The notes beneath the pieces were generated by a model. That model was given only the letters and a program-made list of their open reading frames with translations, did no database searches and was not told the origin of the DNA. The translations under genes and the position numbers were made by a program. Positions 26,446 to 34,804 of a DNA stretch of 64,000 nt are shown here, in pieces (within the stretch, counting starts at the first letter, position 1; each line of letters starts with the position of its first letter). Source of the DNA: Pseudomonas mosselii (GTDB lineage: Bacteria; Pseudomonadota; Gammaproteobacteria; Pseudomonadales; Pseudomonadaceae); the NCBI RefSeq assembly GCF_019823065.1, contig NZ_CP081966.1, positions 1,388,001 to 1,452,000 on the forward strand. The letters are read 5' to 3'.

Positions 26446-27807
26446 GAGGGTGTCAGAAATTTTGTGTTCGGGCATAACATGAGTAAGAGGTGCATGTATG
26501 CCAACCAAAAAGAAACCCTTGCGTGACCTGCCCAAAATCCCCAAAGAGCTGCTGGAGCAGTTCGGTGAGGGCCTGATGACCGCAGAGGCTATCGAGGATG
26601 CCTCTGCGGCGTTCAAGAAGGCCTTGATCGAACGCGCTCTGCACGCCGAACTTGGCCACCACCTGGGTTATCCGCCGGGCGCGCAGCGCCCAGAGGATGA
26701 AACCAACCAGCGTAACGGCAAGAGTGGCAAGACGGTTTTGACCGGCGATGGCCCGCTGCGGCTGGAAATTCCTCGTGACCGAGACGGCAGTTTTGCGCCC
26801 ATTCTCATCCCCAAGCATGAGCGGCGGTACACCGGTTTCGATGACAAGATCATCGCCATGTACGCCCGTGGCATGACGGTCAGAGAGATCCGAGCCTTTC
26901 TGTCCGAGCAGTATGGAACAGAGGTCTCACCCGACTTCATCAGCTCTGTGACAGACGAGGTCATGGAAGAAATTGGCGCGTGGCAGCAGCGGCCACTGGA
27001 GCCCATGTACCCGGTCATTTTCTTCGATGCACTGCGGGTGAAGATCCGCGAAGAAGGCTTGGTGCGCAACAAGGCCATTTACTTGGCGCTGGGCGTTCTA
27101 CCCGACGGGACGCGCGATATCTTGGGCATCTGGATCGAGAACACCGAGGGTGCGAAGTTCTGGATGAAGGTCTTTAACGATCTCAAGACACGTGGTGTCG
27201 AGGATGTGCTGATTGCCGTGACCGATGGCCTCAAAGGCATGCCAGAGGCTCTCAGCGCCGTGTTTCCAGAGACGACGCTGCAGACGTGCATCGTGCACCT
27301 GATCCGCAACAGCCTGGACTTTGCAGCCTGGGACAAGCGGCGGGCACTGGCCAAGGCGCTCAAGCCGATCTACCAGGCCATCAACGCCGAAGCGGCTGAG
27401 CAGGCACTCGATGAGTTTGAAAACGGGCCCTGGGGCAAGCAGTATCCAACGGTCGTTGCGGCCTGGAGACGCGCCTGGGATCGAGTGATTCCCTTCTTTG
27501 TCTTCCCACCAGCCATCCGGAAAGTGATCTACACCACCAACGCCATCGAGAGTATCAATGCCCAGCTGCGCAAGATCATCAAGACCCGAGGCCATTTCCC
27601 GAACGATGACGCAGCTACCAAGCTGATCTGGCTGGGGCTGCGAAACATCACGGCGAACTGGGGCTCAGCGGCGCATGATTGGAAAAGTGCGATGAATCAA
27701 TTCGCGATTTTGTACGGAGATCGGTTCATCAGGCCGACCTGGTGAAAGTCAGGGCCTGCCTGACGGCAGGCCGTTACCGGCCCGCACACAAAAAATCTGA
27801 CACTTCC
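26446..27807 (+). mobile_element. IS256-family insertion sequence, intact
   Basis: The 1362-base element has 27-bp imperfect terminal inverted repeats (GAGGGTGTCAG… and its partner GGAAGTGTCAG…, 21 of 27 bases equal), one complete transposase gene and an 8-bp target duplication. All are features of IS256. It lies in the same orientation as the interrupted IS110 transposase. Integrity of ends and gene suggests a recent insertion that could still move. Confidence 0.93.
26498..27745 (+). CDS. IS256-family transposase (mutator type)
   Basis: The 415-residue protein has the DDE residues in VIFFDALRV, AVTDGLKG and TTNAIESINAQLRK. The zinc-like region around CIVHLIRNS is typical of the family. Length is full and there is no frameshift. 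The start ATG follows AAGAGG at a good distance. It moves the IS256 element by cut-out of a circle or copying, as known for the family. Confidence 0.95.
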   Translation: MPTKKKPLRDLPKIPKELLEQFGEGLMTAEAIEDASAAFKKALIERALHAELGHHLGYPPGAQRPEDETNQRNGKSGKTVLTGDGPLRLEIPRDRDGSFAPILIPKHERRYTGFDDKIIAMYARGMTVREIRAFLSEQYGTEVSPDFISSVTDEVMEEIGAWQQRPLEPMYPVIFFDALRVKIREEGLVRNKAIYLALGVLPDGTRDILGIWIENTEGAKFWMKVFNDLKTRGVEDVLIAVTDGLKGMPEALSAVFPETTLQTCIVHLIRNSLDFAAWDKRRALAKALKPIYQAINAEAAEQALDEFENGPWGKQYPTVVAAWRRAWDRVIPFFVFPPAIRKVIYTTNAIESINAQLRKIIKTRGHFPNDDAATKLIWLGLRNITANWGSAAHDWKSAMNQFAILYGDRFIRPTW

Positions 27808-27815
27808 CCAAGCTG
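27808..27815. repeat. Target-site duplication of the IS256 element, right
   Basis: CCAAGCTG, the second copy of the 8-bp duplication at 26438–26445. Confidence 0.93.
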
Positions 27816-28619
27816 ATCTCGCCGCAGTTCGTTAAACCTTTCGTCAAGAGCAACAAGAATGACTTCGTCGATGCGCAAGCCATCTGCGAAGCCGCTTCCC
27901 GACCCTCCATGCGCTTTGTGACGCCAAAATCGCCTGAGCAGCAAACGCTCTCTGTTTCTCATCGGATGCGTGAATCATTGATCCGCGACCGAACCAAGAC
28001 GGTGAACCAGATGCATGGGTTCCTGCTCGAATTCGGTGTCAGCCTGCCGACCGGATTGGCAGTGGTCAAACGCCTTGCTTCGGTGCTTGAAGAGCACGAC
28101 CTGCCAATACGGCTCGTCGCATTACTGCAGCGCCTGCATGATCATTTCGTCTACTTGAGCGAGCAGATCAAGGTGTTGGACAAAGAGCTGGAGAGCCAAC
28201 TGGCTGACGATGATCTAGGCAGTCGTTTGCTGAGCATGCCGTGTGTTGGGCCGATCACCGCCAGCCTGCTGGCTGTAGAAATGGGAGATGCTCGGCAGTA
28301 CGGCAGTAGCCGGGACTTTGCGGCCTCTGTAGGTCTGGTGCCCCGCCAGTACAGCACTGGTGGTAGGCCAGCTTTGCTGGGGATCAGCAAGCGTGGCGAC
28401 AAGAACCTTCGGCATTTGCTGGTGCTGTGCGCACGGGTCTACATGCTTCGCCTGAAGTATCAGAAAGGCCCATTGGCCGATTGGGTGCGTTCATTGCTCG
28501 CGCGACGTCACTCCAATGTGGTGGCCTGCGCGTTGGCCAACAAACTGGCACGCATTGCGTGGGCCATTGCCACTCGGCACACGCAATATAAAACGGAGCC
28601 AGACGCGATAAACGCCTGA

Positions 28620-28869
28620 CCCCGTTGTGCTGCACCGAGTTTCACCATCAGGTTTTGCGATAGCTGAACAACAGATGAAATAAACGGCCGATCGGCCTGG
28701 CGATGATCCTGAACGACCAATTGGCTCTTGGAAGCCGCCTACTTTGTTAGGATCGCCAGGTGCGAATGCTCATCGTGGCGCGGGATGCGAGCCCAATAGA
28801 CGCCGGATAGATTGAAGCAAGCCATCCATTCCATCTGATGAACAGTATTGCAAAAAATGGGGTGACCAT
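28620..28869 (+). ncRNA. Candidate bridge RNA region in the right end of the IS110 element
   Basis: IS1111-group elements carry their guide (bridge) RNA in the longer end, here the 250 bases after the transposase stop. A 9-bp perfect stem, CCTGGCGAT (28696–28704) with ATCGCCAGG (28752–28760), closes a loop of about 47 bases. In this loop GACCAAT (28715–28721) is complementary to ATTGGTC at the right junction (28872–28878), and TACTT (28740–28744) also occurs at the left junction (26146–26150). GGCCGATCGGCC at 28686 is another palindrome. Transcription is unproven. Confidence 0.4.
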
Positions 28870-28876
28870 AGATTGG

Positions 28877-29105
28877 TCTTGGCCAAAGTAACCAAAGCCG
28901 TGGCGCTCCATTCATCCGGCCCTCCGCTTCGCTCCGGGTTCCCTCACTCCGGCCTTGCTCCCGGGAGGACCGCGCTGCAGGGCCCATCCTGGGCCCCAGC
29001 GCTTGACGGGCATCCATGCCCGTCACCTCCCTCCGCAAGTCCTGCGTTCGGCCTCCTGAAGTCGCGCAAGTTACGGGCGGCGCCTGAACTGGTGCAGCTG
29101 TCGCT
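28877..29105 (+). repeat. Structured ~270-bp repeat, copy A (right part)
   Basis: This is the plus-strand copy; its left arm is at 26106–26150. It has palindromes: the right half of the split palindrome (AAGTAACC, 28886–28893), CTCCCGGGAG, a two-part stem 28972–29002 (GCGCTG/CAGCGC outside, GGGCCCA/TGGGCCC inside, loop TCC) and GACGGGCAT/ATGCCCGTC (29005–29024). Compared with copy B, base changes in the inner stems are compensated on both sides. It contains no convincing gene, though a short open frame runs through it. Confidence 0.8.
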
Positions 29106-29133
29106 AGTTTGAACTTAATTAATCCCTAGATCG

Positions 29134-29210
29134 CATCGCGGGGCAAGCCCGCTCCCACGCGATAGTCGTCGTTATATAGATCTCTGTATGAGCGGGCTTG
29201 CCCCGCGAAA
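29134..29210. repeat. REP pair (BIME) between the two structured repeats
   Basis: TCGCGGGGCAAGCCCGCTCCC and its inverted partner GAGCGGGCTTGCCCCGCGA lie about 30 bases apart, between copies A and B. Confidence 0.85.
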
Positions 29211-29282
29211 GGGCCGGAACAGCCAATATATAACTAATTATCAAAAACTAACTTCGCATCTCCTGCTCCTGCTCTTGCTTCT
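29211..29282. other. Short AT-rich spacer between REP pair and repeat copy B
   Basis: No gene or clear signal is seen. The run TATATAACTAATTATC is AT-rich relative to its surroundings. Confidence 0.4.
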
Positions 29283-29551
29283 AAGCGCGCGATAGTTCAG
29301 GCACCGCCAATTGCGACTTCAGGAGGCCGAGCGGAGTTCTTGCGGAGGGAGGTGACGGCCATGGATGGCCGTCAAGCGCTGCGCCCCAGGATGGGGCGTT
29401 CAGCGCGGTCCTCCCGGGAGCAAGAACGGAGCGAGGGAACCCCGAAGCGAAGCGTAGGGGCCGGATGAACGGAGCGGGGCGGTTTTGCCTACTTTTCCCT
29501 AGAGAAAAGTAGGTCGCCGTAAAGGCGAAAAGGTGAATAAATGTCGACATC
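29283..29551 (-). repeat. Structured ~270-bp repeat, copy B (complete)
   Basis: Read on the minus strand it aligns with copy A over its whole length. It shows the intact 10-bp palindrome that IS110 destroyed in A (CCTACTTTTC/GAAAAGTAGG, 29488–29513), CTCCCGGGAG, the two-part stem (CGCCCCA/TGGGGCG inside GCGCTG/CAGCGC) and GACGGCCAT/ATGGCCGTC (29354–29373). It contains an open frame of 90 codons that I regard as spurious. The inverted orientation relative to A brings the two copies face to face. Confidence 0.8.
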
Positions 29552-29617
29552 ACCTACGAATGTGCTTACAAAAATCAAAAACAATCATCTGTGAAGCCGA
29601 AGCCGAAGCCAACCCCC

Positions 29618-30082
29618 TCAAACCCAAACCCGCGAACTGGCCACCCCCACCACCAACAACCCAATCAATAAATTAACCCCCACCAACCGCCGAATCCGCC
29701 CCAGCACCCCAGCCCCCGAAGCCCAATCCCCAGCCTCCACCGCCGTCCGCAGTTCAGGCAGCAACAAAGACTGAATCCGCATGAACAACGCAAACATGAC
29801 AATCCCCCCGCCAATCATCACCTGCACGTAACGAGGCGCGGTCTCGAACCCGGCAAACCGCAGGTGAATCATCCCGACCCCGCTGACAGCCAACACCGCC
29901 ACCGCCAGCCAGACCCATCTGAAGAACCGCTGGAAAACCTCCACCCACAACCGCAGCCGCGCAGGCCCCTCCAGCGCGGCAACCGTTGCCGGCCGCAGCA
30001 CCAGCCAGGCGAAGAACATCCCCCCGACCCAGACAAGGGCGGCCAGGACATGCAAGGTGTAGGGCAGGGCAAAGGCAAGCAT
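29618..30082 (-). CDS. CopD-family membrane protein
   Basis: I start at 30082 because GGAG lies six bases before that ATG, giving 154 residues. It has four membrane helices (LPYTLHVLAALVWVGGMFFAWL, WVWLAVAVLAVSG, YVQVMIGGGIVMFALFM, LIGLLVVGVASS). The CopD domain is often found in copper import proteins, but small Pseudomonas members like this one have unknown function. The 3' end is very G/T rich on the coding strand. It is divergent from dinG. Confidence 0.8.
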   Translation of the reverse strand: MLAFALPYTLHVLAALVWVGGMFFAWLVLRPATVAALEGPARLRLWVEVFQRFFRWVWLAVAVLAVSGVGMIHLRFAGFETAPRYVQVMIGGGIVMFALFMRIQSLLLPELRTAVEAGDWASGAGVLGRIRRLVGVNLLIGLLVVGVASSRVWV

Positions 30083-30180
30083 CCGGATCTCCATGCGGCA
30101 CAAAGGGCAATAGCGGGGTATGATAGCCGGCCCATGCGAAACACTGAAAATATATCCAGCCCTCCGGGCGCCTGCAGACC

Positions 30181-32325
30181 ATGATCAGCAACGAACTCAA
30201 AGCCACCATCCAGGGCGCCTACTCGCGTTTCCTCGAAGCCAAAAGCCTCAAGCCACGCTACGGCCAGCGCCTGATGATCGCCGAAGTGGCCAAGGTACTC
30301 GGCGACATCGCCTGCGACGACGACGGCCGCCGTGCCGGCGAGCCCGCCGTGGTGGCCGTCGAGGCTGGCACCGGTACCGGCAAGACCGTCGCCTACAGCC
30401 TGGCCGCAATCCCCGCCGCAAAGGCTGCTGGCAAGCGCCTGGTAATCGCCACCGCGACCGTGGCCCTGCAGGAGCAGATCGTCTTCAAGGACCTGCCCGA
30501 CCTTATGCGCAACAGCGGGCTGAACTTCAGCTTCGCCCTGGCCAAGGGCCGCGGCCGCTACCTGTGCCTGTCCAAGCTCGACGTCCTGCTGCAGGAAGGC
30601 CATGCCCAGTCGGCCACCGCCCAGCTGTTCGAGGAAGAGGGCTTTCGCATCGAGGTTGACGAGCGCAGCCAGAAGCTGTTCAACAGCATGATCGAGAAGC
30701 TCGCCGGCAACCGCTGGGACGGCGACCGCGACAGCTGGTCCGAAACCATCGAGGACCAGGACTGGGCTCGCCTGACCACCGACCATGGCCAGTGCACCGG
30801 CCGGCATTGCCCGAACTTCCAGCAGTGCGTGTTCTACAAGGCCCGTGAAGGCATGGGCAAGGTCGACGTGATCGTCACCAACCACGACATGGTCCTGGCC
30901 GACCTGGCCCTGGGCGGTGGCGCCGTGCTGCCCGACCCGCGCGACACCCTGTACGTGTTCGACGAAGGCCACCACCTGCCCGACAAGGCCATCGGCCACT
31001 TCGCCCACTATTCGCGCCTGCGCTCCACCGCCGACTGGCTGGAGCAGACCGCCAAGAACCTGACCAAGCTGCTGGCCCAGCATCCGCTGCCGGGCGACCT
31101 TGGCAAGTATATCGAGCAGGTCCCGGAGCTGGCGCGGGAAGTCCGCACCCAGCAGCAGTTCATGTTCACCCTCTGCGAGCAGGTGGCGGATTTCCGCGCC
31201 GGCGAGGACATGGAAGGCCGTGACCGCCCGCGCTACCGTTTCGAAGGCGGGGTGGTGCCTGAGCAGATCCGCGAGGTCGGCATCGAGCTCAAGAAAGGCT
31301 TCGCCCGCCTCAACGACCTGTTTACCCGCCTGGCCGACCTGCTCAAGGAAGGCATGGATGGCGAGAACAACATTGGTATCGCCAGCCACCAGGCCGAGGA
31401 GTGGTACCCGCTGTTCGGCAGCCTGGTGACCCGCGCCCAGGGCAACTGGGAACTGTGGACCGCGTTCACCGCCGAAGATCCGGAAGACAACCCGCCCATG
31501 GCCCGCTGGCTGACCCTGGCTGAAAGCGGCGCGCTGTTTGACATCGAAGTCAACGCCAGCCCCATCCTGGCCGCCGAGATGCTGCGCAAGAGCCTGTGGA
31601 ACGTCGCTTATGGCGCTCTGGTGACCTCGGCAACGCTCACCGCCCTGGGCAAGTTCGACCGCTTCCGCATGCGTTCGGGCCTGCCCCGCGATGCCGTGCA
31701 ATGCGTGGTGCCCAGCCCGTTCGTGCACGGTGACGCCGGGCTGTTGCGAGTGCCCGACCTGGGCGCCGACCCACGGGATGCCACCGCCCATACCGCAGCG
31801 ATCATCCGCGAACTGCCGGCCATCGTCGAGGATGCCCGTGGCGCACTGGTGCTGTTCTCGTCGCGCAAGCAGATGCAGGACGTGTTCGATGGCCTGGATC
31901 GCGACTGGCGCAAGCTGGTGCTGATCCAGGGCAACCTGTCCAAACAGGAGACCCTCAACAAGCACAAGGCACGGGTCGACGATGGCCAGCACAGCGTGCT
32001 GTTCGGCCTGGCCAGCTTTGCCGAGGGCGTCGACCTGCCGGGTGCCTACTGCGAGCACGTCGTGATCGCCAAGATTCCCTTCGCCGTGCCGGATGACCCG
32101 GTCGAAGCAGCGCTGGCCGAATGGATCGAAGCCCGGGGCGGCAACCCGTTCATGGAAATCGCCGTGCCCGACGCGTCGCTGCGCCTGATCCAGGCCTGTG
32201 GTCGGTTGCTGCGTACCGAGCAGGACCGTGGCGTCATCACCTTGCTTGATCGACGCCTGGTCACCCAACGCTACGGCAAGGCTATTCTCAACGCACTGCC
32301 ACCCTTCCGACGGGAAATCGGCTGA
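30181..32325 (+). CDS. dinG: ATP-dependent DNA helicase DinG
   Basis: This 714-residue XPD-like superfamily 2 helicase has Walker A EAGTGTGKTVAYS, the DEAH-like box VFDEGHHLP and a four-Cys region with GRHCPNFQQCVFYKARE that holds the [4Fe-4S] cluster. Later helicase motifs are ACGRLLRTEQDRGV near the end. It unwinds 5' overhangs, D-loops and R-loops. The ATG at 30181 follows a short leader without a clear LexA box. It is divergent from copD. The GH gene follows 81 bases downstream. Confidence 0.94.
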   Translation: MISNELKATIQGAYSRFLEAKSLKPRYGQRLMIAEVAKVLGDIACDDDGRRAGEPAVVAVEAGTGTGKTVAYSLAAIPAAKAAGKRLVIATATVALQEQIVFKDLPDLMRNSGLNFSFALAKGRGRYLCLSKLDVLLQEGHAQSATAQLFEEEGFRIEVDERSQKLFNSMIEKLAGNRWDGDRDSWSETIEDQDWARLTTDHGQCTGRHCPNFQQCVFYKAREGMGKVDVIVTNHDMVLADLALGGGAVLPDPRDTLYVFDEGHHLPDKAIGHFAHYSRLRSTADWLEQTAKNLTKLLAQHPLPGDLGKYIEQVPELAREVRTQQQFMFTLCEQVADFRAGEDMEGRDRPRYRFEGGVVPEQIREVGIELKKGFARLNDLFTRLADLLKEGMDGENNIGIASHQAEEWYPLFGSLVTRAQGNWELWTAFTAEDPEDNPPMARWLTLAESGALFDIEVNASPILAAEMLRKSLWNVAYGALVTSATLTALGKFDRFRMRSGLPRDAVQCVVPSPFVHGDAGLLRVPDLGADPRDATAHTAAIIRELPAIVEDARGALVLFSSRKQMQDVFDGLDRDWRKLVLIQGNLSKQETLNKHKARVDDGQHSVLFGLASFAEGVDLPGAYCEHVVIAKIPFAVPDDPVEAALAEWIEARGGNPFMEIAVPDASLRLIQACGRLLRTEQDRGVITLLDRRLVTQRYGKAILNALPPFRREIG

Positions 32326-32406
32326 GCGCCGGAGCAAGATGCTAGACCCGTTGTCCATTACTCGATTGCGAGCCCATGACGGGCTCCGAAGGAGAGTCAC
32401 CGCCCT

Positions 32407-34635
32407 ATGATCCGCCGCACCCTGCCTGTCGTGTTCTCCCTGTTGTTCAGTGCGCCCTTGCTGGCCGGGCAACAGACGCTGTTCAGCTTCGTGCGCCCGG
32501 CCTCGGTGGTGAATGTCGTCACCCAGGACGCCAACCTGCCGCAGTACAACGCGGAACAGACAGCCGAAGGCGAAGTGTTGCGGCGGGTGGTGTTCAACCC
32601 GGTGGCGCAGCCGACCCTGCGCCTCGCGCCGCAAGGCGCAGCGTGGGACTGGAGCGCCGGCCAGGCACTGACCCTGCGCCTGCAGAGTGGCATGGACTGG
32701 GCGCTGACTGTCGATGTAACGGTGCAAAGCAGCGACGGGCGTACCCTCACCAGCCGCATCGACCTGCCGGCCGGACCCGCGCAGACCGTGATGATTCCGC
32801 TCAAGGCCAGTTCACCGCTGAGCCAGGGTATGCGCGCCGGGCCACCGATGCCCTGGACTTTCGAGGGACAACGCCTGCTACTGACCAGCAGTGAAGGCGC
32901 GGTTGACTTGGCGCAGGTCACTTCGATCAGCCTGAGCATTCCCGGCCCCAAGGTAGCCCAGAGCCTGTTGATCGAGAAAGTCGGCCTGCAGGATGACGAC
33001 CAGGCGTTCAAGGCTGCCTACAGCGAATTGATCGATGCCTATGGGCAGTCGACTCGGGGCCGCTGGCCGGAGAAGATCGTCGGCGATGAGCAGCTCAAGG
33101 CCGCCGACAACCGTGAACAGGCACAACTCAAGGCCTGGCTGGCTGAGCGCGACAAGCTCAAGCTGGACACCTATGGCGGCCTGCTCGCGGGGCCGGCCTT
33201 CGAAGCCAAGGGCTTCTTCCGCACCGAGAAGCGCGACGGGCGCTGGTACCTGGTGACGCCCGACGGGCATCCGTTCTATTCGCTCGGCGTCAATGCCGTT
33301 GCCGCCGATGGCGGGCGCACCTATGTCGCCGGTCGCGAAGGCATGTTCAAGGGCTTGCCGGGCGAGGGCGACGCCATGACCGCCTTCTACGGCGAAGGAA
33401 ACAATGATGACGGCAATGCCTCGTCCCAGGGTCGGGGCTTCAAGCAAGGGCGCTGGTTCGATTTCTATGCGGCCAACCTGCAGCGCACCTACGGCAAGCC
33501 TTGTCCGCAGGATGGCACGGCCTGCCCGGCGCCGGCCTTGGACGCCCAGCGCTGGCAGGCCCACACCCTCGATCGCCTGCAGGCCTGGGGCTTCAACACC
33601 CTCGGCAACTGGAGCGACCCGGCGCTCGGCCAGGCCAGGCGCCTGCCGTACACCTTGCCGCTGTCGATCGTCGGTGACTACGCCAGCATCAGCACTGGCA
33701 TGGACTGGTGGGGTCGCATGCCCGACCCGTTCGACCCGCGCTTCGCCATGGCCACCGAGCGCGCCGTGGCCATCGCCGCCCGTGATCACCGCGATGACCC
33801 CTGGCTGATCGGTTATTTCGCCGACAACGAACTGGCCTGGGCCGCCCCCGGCGACGATCCCAAGGCACGCTACGGCCTGGCCTATGGCACCTTGCGCCTG
33901 ACCACCGATGTGCCGGCCAAGCGTGCCTTCCTCAAGCAGTTGCGCGACAAATACCGCAACCAGCAAGGGTTGTCGAAGGCCTGGGGGATCGAGCTGACCG
34001 CCTGGGAACTGATGGAAGACCCAGGGTTCGAGGCGCCATTGCCCAATCCGGAGCACCCGGAAATCGAGCGCGACTACCAGTATTTCCAGCAGGTGTTCGC
34101 CGAAACCTATTTCAAGACCATTTCCGATGCCCTGAAGTGGCATGCGCCCAACCATCTGCTGCTGGGCGGTCGCTATGCGGTCAGCACGCCTGAAGCGGTG
34201 CAGGCCTGCGCCAGGTTCTGCGATGTGCTGAGCTTCAACTTCTATACCTTGAAGCCTGAAGACGGCTACGACTTCGTCCGGTTGGCCGAGTTGGACAAGC
34301 CGGTGCTGGTCTCGGAGTTCCAGTTCGGCTCCCGCGATCGCGGTCCGTTCTGGCCAGGCCCGCTGGAAGTCGCCCGCGAGGAAGATCGCGGGCCGGCCTA
34401 TGCCAACTTCCTCAAGGCCGCCATGGCCCAGCCGATGATCGTTGGCGCGCACTGGTTCCAGTATCTCGACCAACCGGCCAGCGGCAGGCTGCTGGACGGC
34501 GAGAACGGCCACCTGGGCCTGGTGGCCATCACCGACGTGAGCTACCCGGGCTTCGTCGAAGCGGTGCGCCGGAGCAACCTGCAGAGCCTCACGCAGCTAC
34601 GCACCGAACTGGACAAGCCCGCTCCCAAAAAATGA
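32407..34635 (+). CDS. Secreted GH50/agarase-like glycoside hydrolase
   Basis: The 742-residue protein has a signal peptide (MIRRTLPVVFSLLFSAPLLAG) and an N-terminal beta-sandwich domain (about 60–180). The (beta/alpha)8 domain at about 260–700 resembles GH50 beta-agarases. The likely acid/base is Glu475 in GYFADNELAW and the nucleophile Glu637 in VLVSEFQFGS. A soil pseudomonad is not expected to degrade agar, so another galactan or exopolysaccharide is likelier. It is followed by a terminator-like hairpin and a REP element. Confidence 0.78.
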   Translation: MIRRTLPVVFSLLFSAPLLAGQQTLFSFVRPASVVNVVTQDANLPQYNAEQTAEGEVLRRVVFNPVAQPTLRLAPQGAAWDWSAGQALTLRLQSGMDWALTVDVTVQSSDGRTLTSRIDLPAGPAQTVMIPLKASSPLSQGMRAGPPMPWTFEGQRLLLTSSEGAVDLAQVTSISLSIPGPKVAQSLLIEKVGLQDDDQAFKAAYSELIDAYGQSTRGRWPEKIVGDEQLKAADNREQAQLKAWLAERDKLKLDTYGGLLAGPAFEAKGFFRTEKRDGRWYLVTPDGHPFYSLGVNAVAADGGRTYVAGREGMFKGLPGEGDAMTAFYGEGNNDDGNASSQGRGFKQGRWFDFYAANLQRTYGKPCPQDGTACPAPALDAQRWQAHTLDRLQAWGFNTLGNWSDPALGQARRLPYTLPLSIVGDYASISTGMDWWGRMPDPFDPRFAMATERAVAIAARDHRDDPWLIGYFADNELAWAAPGDDPKARYGLAYGTLRLTTDVPAKRAFLKQLRDKYRNQQGLSKAWGIELTAWELMEDPGFEAPLPNPEHPEIERDYQYFQQVFAETYFKTISDALKWHAPNHLLLGGRYAVSTPEAVQACARFCDVLSFNFYTLKPEDGYDFVRLAELDKPVLVSEFQFGSRDRGPFWPGPLEVAREEDRGPAYANFLKAAMAQPMIVGAHWFQYLDQPASGRLLDGENGHLGLVAITDVSYPGFVEAVRRSNLQSLTQLRTELDKPAPKK

Positions 34636-34660
34636 GCGCTGTCCCTGGCAGCGCTTTTGT
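34635..34660 (+). terminator. Hairpin terminator after the glycoside hydrolase
   Basis: AGCGCTG/CAGCGCT with TTTT after it; it overlaps the stop codon. Confidence 0.6.
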
Positions 34661-34684
34661 GGGAGCGGGCTTGCCCCGCGATAG
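34659..34684. repeat. Single REP sequence
   Basis: GTGGGAGCGGGCTTGCCCCGCGAT, one copy with no inverted partner close by. Confidence 0.75.
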
Positions 34685-34804
34685 CGTCCCACCAGGGAAC
34701 ATGGACACCCCTGACAACCACCCAGCCATATCCAGTTTGCAAATCGCCCAACTACTGAAACAATGCACCCCTTTGCAAGCCAGGCCGTACAGAGAGGTAG
34801 TCGG

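Larger units (their letters stand above)
26224..28619 (+). pseudogene. IS110-family transposase gene, split by IS256 insertion
   Basis: Removing the IS256 element and one copy of the 8-bp duplication restores one frame of 341 codons (26224–26445 joined to 27816–28619). The N-terminal DEDD RuvC-like domain shows IGIDIGKHTFH, VVMEACAGSHC and NDFVDAQAICEAA. The C-terminal Tnp domain has MPCVGPITASLL and FAASVGLVPRQYSTGG with the catalytic serine expected there. As it stands the gene gives only a truncated N-terminal piece, so the element cannot move unless a helper supplies transposase. Confidence 0.92.
26151..28876 (+). mobile_element. IS110-family element (IS1111 type), interrupted by an IS256 element
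   Basis: The element carries an IS110-family transposase with short non-coding ends: about 73 bases on the left and about 257 on the right. A perfect 11-bp inverted repeat sits slightly inside each end (ATGGTCACCCC at 26157–26167, GGGGTGACCAT at 28859–28869). Subterminal repeats and a longer right end are marks of the IS1111 group. It has no terminal repeats or target duplication of DDE type. Exact end points are uncertain by a few bases. The 26170–26201 hairpin (GCACCCTGCGA/TCGCAGGGTGC) lies upstream of the transposase. Confidence 0.8.

Noticed and set aside
26498..27745. Cargo or resistance genes in the mobile block
   Set aside because: Only transposase genes are in the block; no passenger gene is present in either IS.
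28873..29553. Short open frames in the two structured repeats (79 and 90 codons)
   Set aside because: The compensated changes follow base-paired stems, not codons, and the frames lack ribosome sites. I take them as spurious.
30100..30181. LexA box upstream of dinG
   Set aside because: dinG is LexA-controlled in E. coli, but I could not find a CTG-N10-CAG site in the gap.
29869..32727. 952-codon open frame opposite dinG
   Set aside because: It is the reverse strand of a clear dinG gene and has no domain; long antisense frames are usual at this GC content.
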